Shown here: one piece after another, positions 1-10,435 of the stretch | How the letters are laid out: the number at the start of each line of letters is the position of its first letter | How positions within the stretch are numbered: position 1 is the first letter of the stretch | NCBI GenBank assembly: GCA_000149265.1 | Contig: CH003401.1 | Coordinates: 901,836-965,835, forward strand | Reading direction: 5' to 3' | DNA: 64,000 nucleotides | From: Ciona savignyi | Lineage: Eukaryota > Chordata > Ascidiacea > Phlebobranchia > Cionidae | Program-made: the position numbers and the translations under genes | Notes under the pieces: generated by a model | Told to the model about the DNA's origin: nothing | Databases searched by the model: none | What the model saw: only the letters and a program-made list of their open reading frames with translations

Positions 1-52
1 GATGAAATGAAACTTTCTGCTTTTCGTAATTTATTCTGATGAAACCAAAATG

Positions 53-244
53 AGGGATAGCGGGAAGGAGAGAAAATGCACAATAAAATAAAGATTAGGT
101 CATTAATTGTAAACATGGGGTTGGAGTTAATTCTCGGGTGAGATTAGTGTTTAGGGCAGGGTTAAATTTATTTTCCTTAATTTTAGTGAGCGGTTTCCCT
201 CCTTGAAGGCTCCTTCCAGCTTTCCCTCTTAGTTTTTAGCGTTT
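53..244. repeat. MITE, family M2 (purine-rich TIR), degraded copy
   Basis: Diverged copy of the element that is intact at 46763-46988. The left end is rich in GGGAAGGAG, the right end in CTTTCCCTC, and the middle carries the same 'ggggttggag...gagattagtgtttagggcagggtt' type of core. The right end is the clearer one. I see no clean target duplication here. Confidence 0.55.
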
Positions 245-416
245 ATGGCTTATGTTAGTGTTAGGCTTGTTGGTTTTGAGGCAAATATTAAGTGTTTGGC
301 TTCGGTTTAAAATTAGTTGCCATAGCTTTTGTGAGTCATTTTCTTTTTTCGCTTCCTTTTTTAAAAGCCAATGGTACATAATTTATGTAATTGGTAGTAA
401 TTTCTTATAAAATCTG

Positions 417-517
417 CGGTTTCCTAATTACTACAGGAACGCTTGGATCGCTTTGAGGGTCAGAGATAGGGTTAGACTCCAAGCGCTACAAGCGATCCGT
501 AGTAATTAGAGGCACCC
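417..517. repeat. MITE, family M1 (9-bp TSD, Mutator-like)
   Basis: Short inverted-repeat element with ends of the form CGGTxxCCTAATTACTACAGGA and TCCGTAGTAATTAGAGGCACCC. Inside are GCTTGGA-type words and a TTAGGG-like core. The flanks taaaatctg (left) and taaaagttg (right) look like a decayed 9-bp target duplication. Other copies are at about 1656-1786, 8361-8490, 24377-24503 and 59219-59482; the last has a perfect 9-bp duplication. Confidence 0.75.
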
Positions 518-593
518 TAAAAGTTGGTATTATATAAGTGTTGTGAAAATGATGTATTTTGAAATTCAATTAATCTTTACAAAATTATTTCAG

Positions 594-1951
594 ATTCTTG
601 ATGAAACTTAGTCACGAGACAGTGACAATTGAATTAAAAAATGGCACACAAGTCCACGGGACTATCACAGGTAAATTAAAACTTTTCTAATTTAATATGA
701 GCTACTAAACCCACTCGCACCTATATTTTAAAAAAATATAAGGAAAAAAGCTGCGACCTTTAGCCATAGGCGAGTATATACGGTAATTTCGAATTGGTAA
801 AATCAAAAAAATAATTCCGAATCATTTCGAATTCTGATTCTGGAATGGACATCCATGTGACCTTGCTTTTGTATTGATATTTAAAATTCAAATCCTTTTA
901 TAGAATTTCAATCCACCTTTATTACAGGCGTCGATATCTGTATGAACACGCACCTCAAGTCTGTGAAAATGACCGTCAAGAACCGAGACCCAGTTAACCT
1001 GGACAGTCTTAGTATCCGAGGGAACAACATCAGATACTACATTCTGCCGGACAGTTTGCCTCTGGACACCCTTCTCGTTGACGAGGGACCAAGGGTGCCA
1101 AGAGGAGGGTTCAGAGATCGTGGCAGAGGTAAGAAATGGAGGTTTTGGATTTAAAACATTTTTTGGTGTATTTTCCCATCTTCCCTATAGTTTGCAGAGG
1201 TAAGGAGCGAGGTTGGGTTGTATTCAAAGTCACTAAAATGGTACTTAAATTTTTTAATTTACTTTTTGTAGGTGGTTAATAGTTTTTAGAATGGTATTCA
1301 TTTTGATAGAAGTGATTTAGACAATTTATTTTTTTAGTACAATTACAGCCCATTAATCCACTGGATCTAGACGACTCCCCTTGCCCAAGGACAAAACCAA
1401 CTAGAAACCGCCATGTTTTGACCGACAAACTTACAACTAAAAAGCAAAGCACTAACTTGCTAAGCTTTTTCGCATAACGCCCGAAAATGCATTTTTAAAA
1501 TGCCTAAAGAATTAACTGGTTTATTAATATGGGAACAAAAAGGGGGAAATGAAATTGTTTTTGAATTTGTTTTAAATCAACTTTTTTGCCCTAATCTATT
1601 TCTCTAGTCGGCAGTATTGCCTTTATAGTGCATTTGTTAAAATAATACAAGAATCCGGTACCTTTAATTACTATAGGATCGCTTGGAGCAATTTGAGAGT
1701 TAGAGTTAGGGTTGGGACTTGGGAGAGTTAGGTTTAGAGTTCCAAGTGCCTGATCAAAATGCACCAAACGATCCTTAAGTAATTAGATTCAGCTCCAAGA
1801 GTTAAGCACAATTACCATTCACAATACAACAAAAAAAAACGATGAAAAAAATCAATTCCTTTCAGGTCGTGGCGGGCGTGGGGGCGGAAGAGGTGGGCGT
1901 GGTCGTGGAGGAAGGGGGCGTGGTCGAGGAGGACCACCTCGTAGATATTAG
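594..1951 (+). CDS. snrpd1: Small nuclear ribonucleoprotein Sm D1, exons 2-4
   Basis: Core Sm protein of the spliceosomal snRNPs, one of the seven subunits of the ring assembled on U1, U2, U4 and U5 snRNA. Visible exons are 594-670, 928-1128 and 1866-1951, each with AG/GT borders and joined in phase 1. They read [17 protein letters not shown], then [20 protein letters not shown] and [19 protein letters not shown], then an RG-rich tail ending GGPPRRY. The Sm1 and Sm2 motifs are both present, and the arginine-glycine tail is the usual site of symmetric dimethylation. The first exon of this family encodes only about five residues (MKLVR in vertebrates) and must lie upstream of the window, since the first visible codon is split. 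An AATAAA lies about 130 bp after the stop. An M1 MITE sits in the last intron. The gene converges with the minus-strand secreted gene of copy A. Confidence 0.95.
1656..1786. repeat. MITE, family M1, degraded copy in Sm D1 intron
   Basis: Left end 'ggtacctttaattactataggatcgcttgg' and right end 'aagtaattaga' match the M1 family. The core contains short TTAGGG-like and GAGTTAGG words. The element lies wholly in the last Sm D1 intron, so it does not alter the protein. Confidence 0.6.
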
Positions 1952-2207
1952 ATCGTCCATCATAATTTCAATTCGCGATGACGTTTTCACACTTGAAACC
2001 GAATGGCTTCTGGTCCGTTCCCGTTTTAGGTTAACCCGTCGCGGAATTTATTTGGATTTTTACGCAAAATCGTGACTTTTAATGAATAAAACAACGGCTG
2101 CCGAGTTTTTAAACGTTGTTGGTATGGTTTGAAAGTCTGAACTTGTTTGACAAGGTACAAAATCGCGCTTAGAAGTAGAAGTGCTCTTGTGTTGTTACTA
2201 TCTATTG

Positions 2208-2376
2208 CAGGGGTGGGCAACTTCTCTAGTTGGCGGACCAGATGTGGGAAAATGAAGTTCTTGGTCGGCGGGATTATTACATGAATAGTATTCAATATCT
2301 TAATTACTGGATATGGTTAGATTCAGTCTGCGGGCTTGTCAAATTCCCTTCACAGACCTTATGCTGACCATGCCTG
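2208..2376. mobile_element. hAT-type MITE in the Sm D1 3' flank
   Basis: Ends are CAGGGGTGGGCAAC (left) and the complement of CAGGCATGGTCAGC (right). It is flanked by 8-bp duplications atctattg (2200-2207) and atttattg (2377-2384), seven of eight identical. The 8-bp TSD and CAGGGGTGGGCAA-type end are typical of hAT elements. Copy B carries the same insertion at 15446-15607, so it predates that duplication. A decayed relative in the opposite orientation lies at about 45196-45370. Confidence 0.8.
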
Positions 2377-2871
2377 ATTTATTGCATGGATAAAACATCA
2401 CTATTTTTAATCTTATTTGTTTTGAAGTAACCTATGCAATTAACAAAAAAAAACTCTATACAGTTAACCACAATTAAACAAAAAATTGTCTTTGCGTTTG
2501 TTTTATTTCACCAAAACGACAGTGATTGGCTATAGACCACTGTACATATTATGTAAAAATGGTAAAAAATTATAAAAAATAGCCTACTTTAAGTTGTTTA
2601 TGCTGGTTAGATATATATATGCCTGGATTTCCTTTGTTATATAGGCATATAGAAGATATACTTATCTTCACAATTATCATAATTCTTTAACTTGATTATA
2701 CCTAGAAGTTTGCGTCGTTTTTCATAGCTTTTAAAACGTTTGCTAATGGTGAGAGACTGCTTGCAAAGAGTAGCATGTACAATATAAATAAATAGAACTA
2801 AAGGTATAAAATGTAGATAGAAATCAAGAAAATGGTTGTTGTCGCCGTCAGTTGTGTTGCATTTTCGCAGT

Positions 2872-5575
2872 TTACTGGTCCGGACAACGGCATGCGTACG
2901 GCAGGCGTATAACTACACTTGTCGCGTTCCGTGTTGTGATGTAGAATCGGCGGAATTCGGGCTGCGATTTTTCGACTCTAATTCTTCCATGTTCTTTAAA
3001 GATGCAATATCCACATAGAACATGGTGCATCGTGTTGTGTTGGTTGAAATTACGACATTGGTATTCCGCTTCTCTCCATTGCAATGTGACGTATGTTCCC
3101 CTTTCTTCATTGTCGCAATATTCCTCGAGAAATCTGGAAATTTAAAATTTCCGAAGGGACAGACTTTTAGTCAAATCTATTCGAATTGTGTTTTATAGTT
3201 TGTAAACACATAATCTTATAGAAACGGTTTATATTGGTCTAGAACAGTTATATGTCATAAGAGATAGTTTAATTTCGTAAGGTATATTTTTTTATTTCGA
3301 AGGGACACTTTTTTCAATCTAATCAAATGAAATGTTGTTTTACATGTTGTGAACACATGGTTTTACGACTCGTAGTGGCGTTTATTACACCAAGACGCAT
3401 CACACGCTTTCCGTTTACCGTATAAAATAAATAAAATAAAGGTTTTGCCGTTTACCGTATAAGATAAATAAAATAAAGTCTGTAGGTTTAAAGGCAAATG
3501 TTTGTTACATTACACCGGTAGATCAATAAAGGAGAATTTAATTGCTGGAGAAGTATATTTTTTTGATAGTGGGTTTTTCCAAAAGCGAAGCGAGTAATAA
3601 AAATTGGTATTTTAAGTGGCTTAGCATATTAATTTTAATCATTAAAGATCTTTGTAAAATTGTGGACTTGATTCGAAATAAAAAATGATTCTATGGCGGT
3701 TGCGTTTTGGGGAAATATACCGAAAAATGACTTTAGATAGACCAATTCTAACTCTTCGGCTTTAAAGCGAGCCATTAAAGTCTAAAGCTATATCATCGGA
3801 CAACTTTAATTAAAAAACACTTATTGTGTTTCGTTTATTCGTGAATCAATAAGTGGCGACTGCGTAGGCTACACGTGCAGCTCATAAAATATCTTTATGA
3901 GCTTACACATTCCCGCTAATAGGGTGGAAAGTTACAAAAATAATTCCAACACCCAACCTCTTTTGTTCAGGAAAGCTCAGCGTTCTGTCCCCAATATTTT
4001 GAGAGTAGCCAAACATTACAATGCAAGAAAGTACCTGGGAAAAATTTAATAATATATTTACTAGGGCGTTAGTCAAAACGACACAAAAATATATAAAAGG
4101 GTAAAAACTAGAGAGTGTCAACCACGTGTTTAACCACCACTATTTGTAAAACACATGTTGTATGCCATATATTAATGCTACTGCTACAGGGTCCCTAACC
4201 ACATTTTGTTTCTTATACAATGAGTATGTAGTTTTTTGTTTCTGCAAGCATAAACGCATGGGTCCCAAAGTTATCAAACCAAACTTCTTCTCCAGGTGTA
4301 GGTAAAAAAAGAACAATCGTTTTAGATTTACGAACATTTCACCACAAATGTTTTAAATTAAAGCTTCTTTTCAAGCGCTGTAGTGAAATGAAGCTAAATT
4401 CCTAAAACAGCCCGATTTAGTTTTTGATGGATTCGGGGAATTTCCCATGGGCTTAGTACATAAGTTTCTGTTTTTACATATGTGGGTCATGTTATCTAAC
4501 AATTCTTAAAGTTTTAATTCAATTTGACGAATCCTTGTTGAAGATGTCAGTGCAATGTTGCATGCTTGTCACAATCATGAGTCAGGAACATATCTTCGTT
4601 TTTAAGGGAGTTACCCTAAGTAAATGTTTTCTTATTTTTAATTGACATAGGGTGGCTAACGATCCAGCATTCCAATAAATCTGATCAAAATTAGAGCAGC
4701 CGTTCAAACGCTATGGCCCGAAAAGCTATTTTTTTTTATTTTAACGTCTCAGGGGAATCCCCCCTAGATTTATCACTCACATTTTTTTACTGCGTATTTA
4801 GACCATGTTGTCTAACAAATGACCAAGTTTTGTTACTATTCTATTATTCCTTTGGTAGATGTCAGGGCGTTATGCCATGCCTGTCACAATCATAATTTGA
4901 GAACAAAATGTTTTTTTAGGGTATTTTTCTAGATAACTTTATTTATTTTTTCTAATTGTTAAATTAGTAGGTAATGCACTTACATTCCACGAAATCTGAA
5001 TCAGATTGAAGCAGCCGTTCAAGCGCCATGCCCAAAAAAGCTACTTTTTTTAAAAAAATACCGTTTTGGTGTTTAACGCCCCCGGGGAATTCCCCTGGAT
5101 TTATCCCCCAAACTTTTGGTTTCTGTTCATCTAGACCATGTTGTGTAACAAATACCAAAGTTTAATTGCGATTTCATTATTCCTTCCGGTAGATGTCGGG
5201 GCGACATGGCGTGCTTGTTACAATCATGATTTGAAAACAAAATGTTATTTTTTAGGGTATTTCCCTAGGTAATTTTTTTATTTCTTCCAAGTGTTAAATC
5301 AGTTACTAATGCACTTACATTTTACCAAATCTGATTCAAATTGGAGCTGCCGTTTAAGCGCTATGCCCCAAAAAACTATTTTTTAGGAAAAAATACCGTT
5401 TTGGTTTTTAACGTTCCAGGGGAATTCCCCTGGTTTTATCTCCCAAAATTTTAGTTTCTGTTCATCTAGACCATGTTGTCTAACAAATGGCAAAGTCTCA
5501 CTGCGATTTTATTTTTCCTTCTGGTAGATGTCGGGGCGACATGCCATGCCTGTCAAGCGTTTGACGAAAAAAAAG

Positions 5576-5607
<32 letters not shown>

Positions 5608-5818
5608 GGACAAAAACAATATGTGTCCCAATTTTTCAAATGGGACCCATAATAACATCTAAAAACTTCTAGAAATAAGAAGTAATCTTTTGATATGTGA
5701 ACTAGATCCTTTGGCAATTAATTTCATTTGAATAATTTCTACTTTAACAATTAACACAAAATTTCACAGAAAAACATTTAAAAATCTTTTTTACCAGACT
5801 TACCAATAAAAATTGCAT
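2872..5818 (-). CDS. Secreted cysteine-rich cytokine-like protein, copy A (intact)
   Basis: Three coding exons on the minus strand: 5804-5818, 3907-4034 and 2872-3133, 134 aa in all. Exon 1 (MQFLL) ends in phase 0 at a GTAAGT donor. Exon 2 continues VLSCIVMFGYSQ, giving a signal peptide of about 17 residues, and ends in phase 2 at GTAAGC. Exon 3 begins F-L-E-E-Y and holds the mature cysteines C54, C74, C88, C91, C129 and C131, an N-glycosylation site N117-A-T, and a CRCPDQ end. The C-G-Y-C block and final C-x-C suggest a cystine-knot-type secreted ligand. The same structure recurs in the gene at 41416-43601. Length and three-exon layout resemble IL-17, but neurotrophin- or Spaetzle-like families are alternatives. 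A TATATA lies about 100 bp upstream of the ATG. A satellite array fills intron 1. Gene model strong, family assignment tentative. Confidence 0.78.
4106..5606. repeat. 335-bp satellite array 1, ending in an A-rich tail
   Basis: Head-to-tail units of about 315-335 bp. Each runs from an AGGGGAATTCCCCT palindrome, through a 'tagaccatgttgtctaacaaa' segment and 'gtagatgtcggggcgacatgg', to 'gcagccgttcaagcgctatgccc'. The left-hand units are the most diverged. The array ends in AAGCGTTTGACG followed by a long A-rich run at 5567-5606. It lies in intron 1 of secreted gene A and is absent from the same intron of copies C and D, so it arrived after duplication or was lost from them. Related blocks are at 10436-12290 and 14822-15216. 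Confidence 0.8.
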
Positions 5819-5916
5819 TTCTGTCAAGTTTAAAATTCTCGTAAGGACTTTTTGTACTTTAGAGACAATATTTTTTAATTGTTATAACTAGGGGTTCACT
5901 AAACAGTTCGAAAACC

Positions 5917-5923
5917 TATATAA
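5917..5923 (-). promoter_or_regulatory. Probable TATA box of secreted gene A
   Basis: On the minus strand this reads TTATATA, followed by about 100 bp to the ATG at 5818. The surrounding block is kept in copy C (about 21745-21751) and, slightly altered, in copy D (about 28104-28110). In copy C a hAT element has since been inserted between this site and the start codon. The assignment rests on position and conservation only. Confidence 0.45.
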
Positions 5924-7424
5924 TTTTTTACAATTCTAGAATTGCAAAATAAGTGTTAGCGCGACGAACCAAAGGAACGATTGTTTATTTCTTAAAAACT
6001 CGTGTTTATTGGGGTCAAAACGAAAGTGGCTTTACAACACGGACAATCCAATATTCGAAACTTACACCCGCAATAAAAATATATCTGTTTGAGGCGTTAA
6101 ATCTGTGCTTTACTCTGTTAGGGTAAGATTATGAGCGGCTATAAAATCCACGCCGTAAAAATATAATAATAAGAGGCCATCAAAACCGGATTCCGTGTTG
6201 AATATATTTCTATTAGTTTAAATAGTTTTGAAATTTTAATCCACAAAACAGTAATATACCTCTTCCGTATAAAATCTAAACGGAATTTTAATATTTTAAT
6301 TTAAAAAAGGTTACTCCTAAATTCATATGGTTCAGACCAACATTTAGAATTCTGCATACTGCTGTACATATGCCTATTTGCTGGCGTACATGTAGCCAAC
6401 TACACTGACCACTACATCGTAATGGAGAGGTTCAACTCTTTTTATAACGACTTGGTGTATTATTGTGGTTGCCAAGAAACTTATTTCTTTTTCTTCAATA
6501 GTTTATACCGGTTATTTACCGAAACAGACCGTGGTTAAATTGGTAATGCTAAAGGGGGAATTAGGTAAGAAGGGAAACTGCTCCATAAAACTATGAAAGC
6601 TTATTTAAATGCGTCCCTTAAAATTCAAAAGCTTATTACAATCCAAACTAACCCTACCCCCAAATCTAACCTTAACACCTTAATTTTATTTTCCTTTTTT
6701 CCGCCTTACCTATTTTACAATCTTCGTCGGAACATACTTTACGAGATGATGAAATAAAATTGATTTTCTTTCTTTTGAACGGTAGCTGAAAATGTTCGAT
6801 TATTTGCAATTGGGTTATCATTTTATTTCACCTGATTTATTGCACCAAAAGGGATCTTGGTTGGGGACAAATCGGTTGAAGACACCAACATAAGTCAACT
6901 CATCTAATGTAATTTTTAAGCATTCCCCAGTTGGATTTATCCAACAATAATTGCACGTTTCTGTCTTACCGAATTAGTGGTTGATTTTGCGAAATTTTTT
7001 CGGTGTATTTTTGAATCGGTATCTTTTATAAAATTTTCAATTTTAGGTAACTTTTTACAAAAAAAGGGTTTCTTGGGGAAATTACTATTACAACCCAAAA
7101 AAATCTTTTACATAAAAAATGGTGCTTCTTACAAAATTTATCCAGCTATCTAAACTTTAATATAGTTTACATTTAAACAATCTCAACGATATCACTCGGA
7201 CATGATATATTAACATTATTTTTACGTTTGTTCGTTAGTAACGATTTTTTTACATACACAACAAATAATTTATTTTTTTGTTACTTGCATTGGTGCCTAT
7301 AAAGAAGTTTATTTCCTAATTAAAATGACAACGTAAATTAGTAGTGTGTTTAAGTTTGCACATAAACACGCAGTAACAAGATTAATACATTTTTGCGAGG
7401 GCATGTCACCCAACAGTAAATACC

Positions 7425-7860
7425 GTTGCGCAAATATGCTACTGTGCGTTCTAAGTCATTAAATCTAGACTAGTTTCACGGCATTGAATCTTAAATATTT
7501 ATTAGGTTTACGCCACCAAAACTAAAATATTGGTTAGTTTGACGCCATAAAAACTGAAACCTTTCGAGTGAACACTGGTTTCTATGCTCGTGTGTTGACT
7601 TTTTTGATTAAAAAGCAACCTGTCGGCTTACCTTTCGTTTTTAACCTTCGTGTTTTTAGATATTTATATTTAGCTTTGTTACATTTTCAAGTTTATTTTT
7701 TTCGTTTTTGTCTTTTCATACAGTTTTACCGTGCTAAGATTACAATCCCTTAGAGCTTTCACACCCGTACCGTTGTTTTTAATACATTTAATTGGTTTAT
7801 GTATCAGCAACGTTAAACAATGAACAGGGGGCATATGTTTGAATCATTATAAGAGAACAT
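7425..7860. promoter_or_regulatory. Conserved block upstream of the secreted gene, with TTGCGCAA palindrome
   Basis: This block is nearly identical between copy A and copy C (23409-23840), while the sequence on either side has many indels. It starts with GTTGCGCAAAT, also kept in copy D at 29671-29681. TTGCGCAA is the palindromic consensus of C/EBP-type bZIP factors. The block lies about 1.6-2 kb upstream of the start of gene A. It could be a cis-regulatory module, but recent gene conversion between A and C would look the same. Its 61-codon plus-strand reading frame is low-complexity and unconvincing. Confidence 0.35.
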
Positions 7861-8360
7861 AATCTAAGGCAACACTTCAGACTATAATGTGCCGAGTTAT
7901 TAACGCGACCGATACAGATCCCAAAATATATTAAACAAACTGAGGAAGCGGAACAAGGTTTAAAAACTTAAAGTAAAAAAACGAAAAAGAGCTCGTCAAA
8001 TATAAACATTTAATTCGAATTTGATTAATTCTTAACCGAATGTCGCAAGAAGAAAGATTGTTATGACTTACCTTTTATTTTAAATTGAACACAAACTGAT
8101 TTCACTCCGTTCTTTAACACATGATTTTGAGATCCCCTTTTCGAATGTTGAAACGGATGCAATTAAGTTTTAATAACCCTAAAAATAACTTACCTTAAAG
8201 GCTTTTTATCGTTGTATTGTAGTAAAATTTCCACAAAGAACGCCCCGTTCCTTTATATTTTTTTCGCAGTAACGTGAGTTTATATACGTCTGTGTCATTA
8301 ATTTATTATGAACCACTAAACCCCACCTTGATCCACGTTTTAGTTTAAAACTTTTTTTAA

Positions 8361-8490
8361 GGGGTTCTCTACTTATTGCAGGATCGCTTGGAGCCCTGTA
8401 GCTTGGAACGAGCGCTTGGAAACCTAACCTAAACTCTAAACCTAACCGTCAAAGCACTCCAAGCGATTCTGTAGTAATTAAAGGTACCGC
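8361..8490. repeat. MITE, family M1, inside copy A
   Basis: Ends 'ggttctctacttattgcaggatcgcttgg' and 'ccaagcgattctgtagtaattaaaggtacc' form the M1 inverted repeat. Copy C has the same insertion at about 24377-24503, so it predates the segmental duplication. Confidence 0.7.
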
Positions 8491-8685
8491 TTTTAAGAGC
8501 ATAACAATTCAACTTCCCAAATTTAATCATCTGATGTTAAATTTTACTAGTTGACACATTACTTTTTATTACTTTTGGACAATTCCAAAACCTCCAGATT
8601 TTGTATTTGTCATTACCAGATTGTGATTGGGTTTCTTTAAAAGCTTGTTGTATGAATTAATTGTATCTTGTAAAAATACAAATCT

Positions 8686-9755
8686 AACAAGAAGGCAAGG
8701 CTAGCATGGGAACTCTACATGAAGATGGATACATCAGAGGAATCCTTTAGTCTCTTGCAGATGATTGCAAACGATTGCTACACGGTAAGTTTTACCATTT
8801 TTCGAATCAAACACAAATTTTGTTTGTTTTGTTTAACTTCAGTATGGATGTTAAGCCAAGCTCGTCTATCTATCACATACCAGTTACACTACCCATTGTT
8901 ACTGAGACTTTAGGTTTCAGTTTTGTTTATTCATTTTTTGTCCCAATATTAAATTATGGCAAATGAAGCAAATCCCGTTGTTTTGGCCTTCTTCTGCACA
9001 AGACGAAAAACGCAACTATCATCATTATCACGTCTATTATTGCAGATGGGAGAGTTTTACATCTCAGCGAAAGCGTTTGACGTGTTAGAAAGACTGACCC
9101 GAACCCTGAATTTCGGGAGGGTAAGCGGGGTGCCTGTGTTGGTCCGTTTCAACTGATCATAGCCGAACAAGAACCAAGGTGAATTCGAAATTTCTGTTTT
9201 TTGGAGGTTTTAAAGTCTGACATATTTTTTCTCGTTTTAATGTCTACTTTTTTATGGTTACGGTTATTTCCTTTGGTAAGACACTTAAAGGAAAGGACCT
9301 GAAGTCAGGGAAATAATGGGTTGTGTTGAACGTCTCAGTCATATGCCACAACCTAAATTTGCTCCAGACGACTGGTACAAGAAAATGTGACAATTCGCCA
9401 TATGATAATGCATCTTTCGATTTTCTATTCACGGAATTAAAGCATAAATATCATATCTTAAATCGTAGGCTTCTGACGAAATCTTGTGGTATTAAACCTT
9501 TACAGATCGTCGCTTTATGTGTCTTATTTTTTACCCTCCCTTCCTGATAAACATATATATCCTATCCTTGCCCATTTACTTACAAACGTTTTCGCACAAT
9601 TCTTCAACTGCGGATCTATAATGGAACTTGTGGTTATCTTTTCGCAGGGAAACACTACTTTTTTGATGCTTCTGCGCAGCTCCAACAACCCACAGGTAGA
9701 ATATATTGTGCGATCTATCAAGAAGTGGGGAAAGGAGAACCGAGTAGCGCTCTAG
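8686..9755 (+). pseudogene. ttc26: IFT56/TTC26 3'-terminal fragment, truncated and frameshifted
   Basis: IFT56 (TTC26, DYF-13) is a TPR subunit of the intraflagellar transport B complex in cilia. Three terminal exons are recognisable. 8686-8784 reads [19 protein letters not shown] and [13 protein letters not shown]. 9046-9178 reads MGEFYISAKAFDVLERL, then after losing one base DPNPEFREGKRGACVG. 9648-9755 starts E-T-L, shifts frame after a small deletion, then reads LLRSSNNPQVEYIVRSIKKW up to KENRVAL and a stop. These match the vertebrate C-terminus as I remember it, except for the two frameshifts and substitutions such as the lost Trp in the E-x-W-E-G position. The 5' edge is cut within the N-K-K codons, exactly where segmental copy A ends, and no earlier exons are visible. 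I read it as a decaying fragment; sequencing errors could explain the shifts but not the truncation. Confidence 0.75.
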
Positions 9756-9977
9756 TGAAGCCCGCCTGGTCTTATACTCGGTCAGCACAGTGTCGCGTTG
9801 TGTATACCTCAACTCGCGCTAGATGTGCTCGAGAAGCGTTCTATATTCTCGCTTGATCTATTGTCCAATATCGTGGTACGTTACATTACTGTGCTTTTAG
9901 TGTTTTTTTTAATGAAATGCAGATAATACAAACGAATATTCCAGATGGTTTGGTAATTAGTGGTGTGCTTAAAAGTT
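9756..9977. other. Short AT-rich spacer after the IFT56 fragment
   Basis: This stretch follows the IFT56 stop codon and leads into a SINE. I see no reading frame or repeat signature in it. Confidence 0.4.
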
Positions 9978-10238
9978 GGTTAGGATATTCATGATTATCC
10001 CTGTGAATGGGAAAACCAAGGGGTTTAACATACGAGCAATCGCCAGATTACCTCGCGCCCACCGTCGGGTTACCGGGGCTATTGCAGTGTGTTGCGTATG
10101 ATTTACAGGTTCCTATATTTTTGTATAACCCAATAATCCGCTGGGTTCAGGCAATGTCTGTTATGTGCCTTGCCTAATGACACAACCGACTAGCTAGCGA
10201 CCAGTTTCGTACCAGCTGAAAAGTGACGCACTAAACCA
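9978..10238 (-). mobile_element. tRNA-derived SINE, family S1 (with TATCC tail)
   Basis: Minus-strand copy of the dominant SINE. Read on its own strand, S1 starts with a tRNA-like head (A box in 'ggccggttggtctagcggttaagtg', B box in 'ggttgcaggtgcgaaac'). It continues with 'cttgggcaaggcac', 'cccagcggattaatgggtt', 'acacaacacactgcaatagc' and 'gataaacatgaat', and ends in (TATCC)n. Here the head end meets a CAGTGGTTCTTAAAC sequence that resembles a hAT terminus; no partner end was found. Confidence 0.85.
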
Positions 10239-10435
10239 GTGGTTCTTAAACGTTTTTAGTCGCGCCCCCTTGAGATTTGTGATTCATGCTCACGCCACAC
10301 CTAATCAAAAATTAAATTTACGAAAAATAGAACAATAATTTATTTGCCATTACCCTACATATAACGATGTGTCGAGATAAATAAGACAGCGAAAATTGGA
10401 ACAGTAACGAATTATGGCCCAGACAAAATTGTTTT
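10239..10435. other. Spacer with a single hAT-like end
   Basis: Begins with a 'gtggttcttaaacgtttttagtcgcgcccccttgag'-type sequence as found at hAT ends, followed by AT-rich DNA. Without a matching end or TSD I do not call an element. Confidence 0.35.

Larger units (their letters stand above)
2007..8686. repeat. Segmental duplication, copy A (SmD1 3' UTR to IFT56 breakpoint)
   Basis: Most complete copy of the ancestral unit. From left to right it holds the Sm D1 3' UTR with a hAT MITE, the intact secreted gene A (minus strand), an extra 335-bp satellite array inside that gene's first intron, the TATA region, an M2 MITE remnant near 6549-6715, a very conserved block at about 7425-7860, and an M1 MITE at 8361-8490. 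Homology with copy C stops at about 8686, in the middle of an IFT56 codon run, so this is a rearrangement breakpoint. Within 2007-8686 I see no other convincing gene. Confidence 0.85.

Noticed and set aside
6710-6785. Possible 76-bp minus-strand exon, LPFKRKKINF...KVCSDEDCKI, frame kept in copies C and D
   Set aside because: It lies upstream of the start exon of secreted gene A and its phase does not fit exon 2. The donor is weak in C and D. Interesting, but not enough to call a gene.
7568-7753. 61-codon plus-strand frame in the conserved block
   Set aside because: Hydrophobic, low-complexity AT-driven sequence, altered in copy C and lost in D.
10238-10320. Second hAT element with CAGTGGTTCTTAAAC end
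   Set aside because: Only one end is visible and part of it may be the SINE head.
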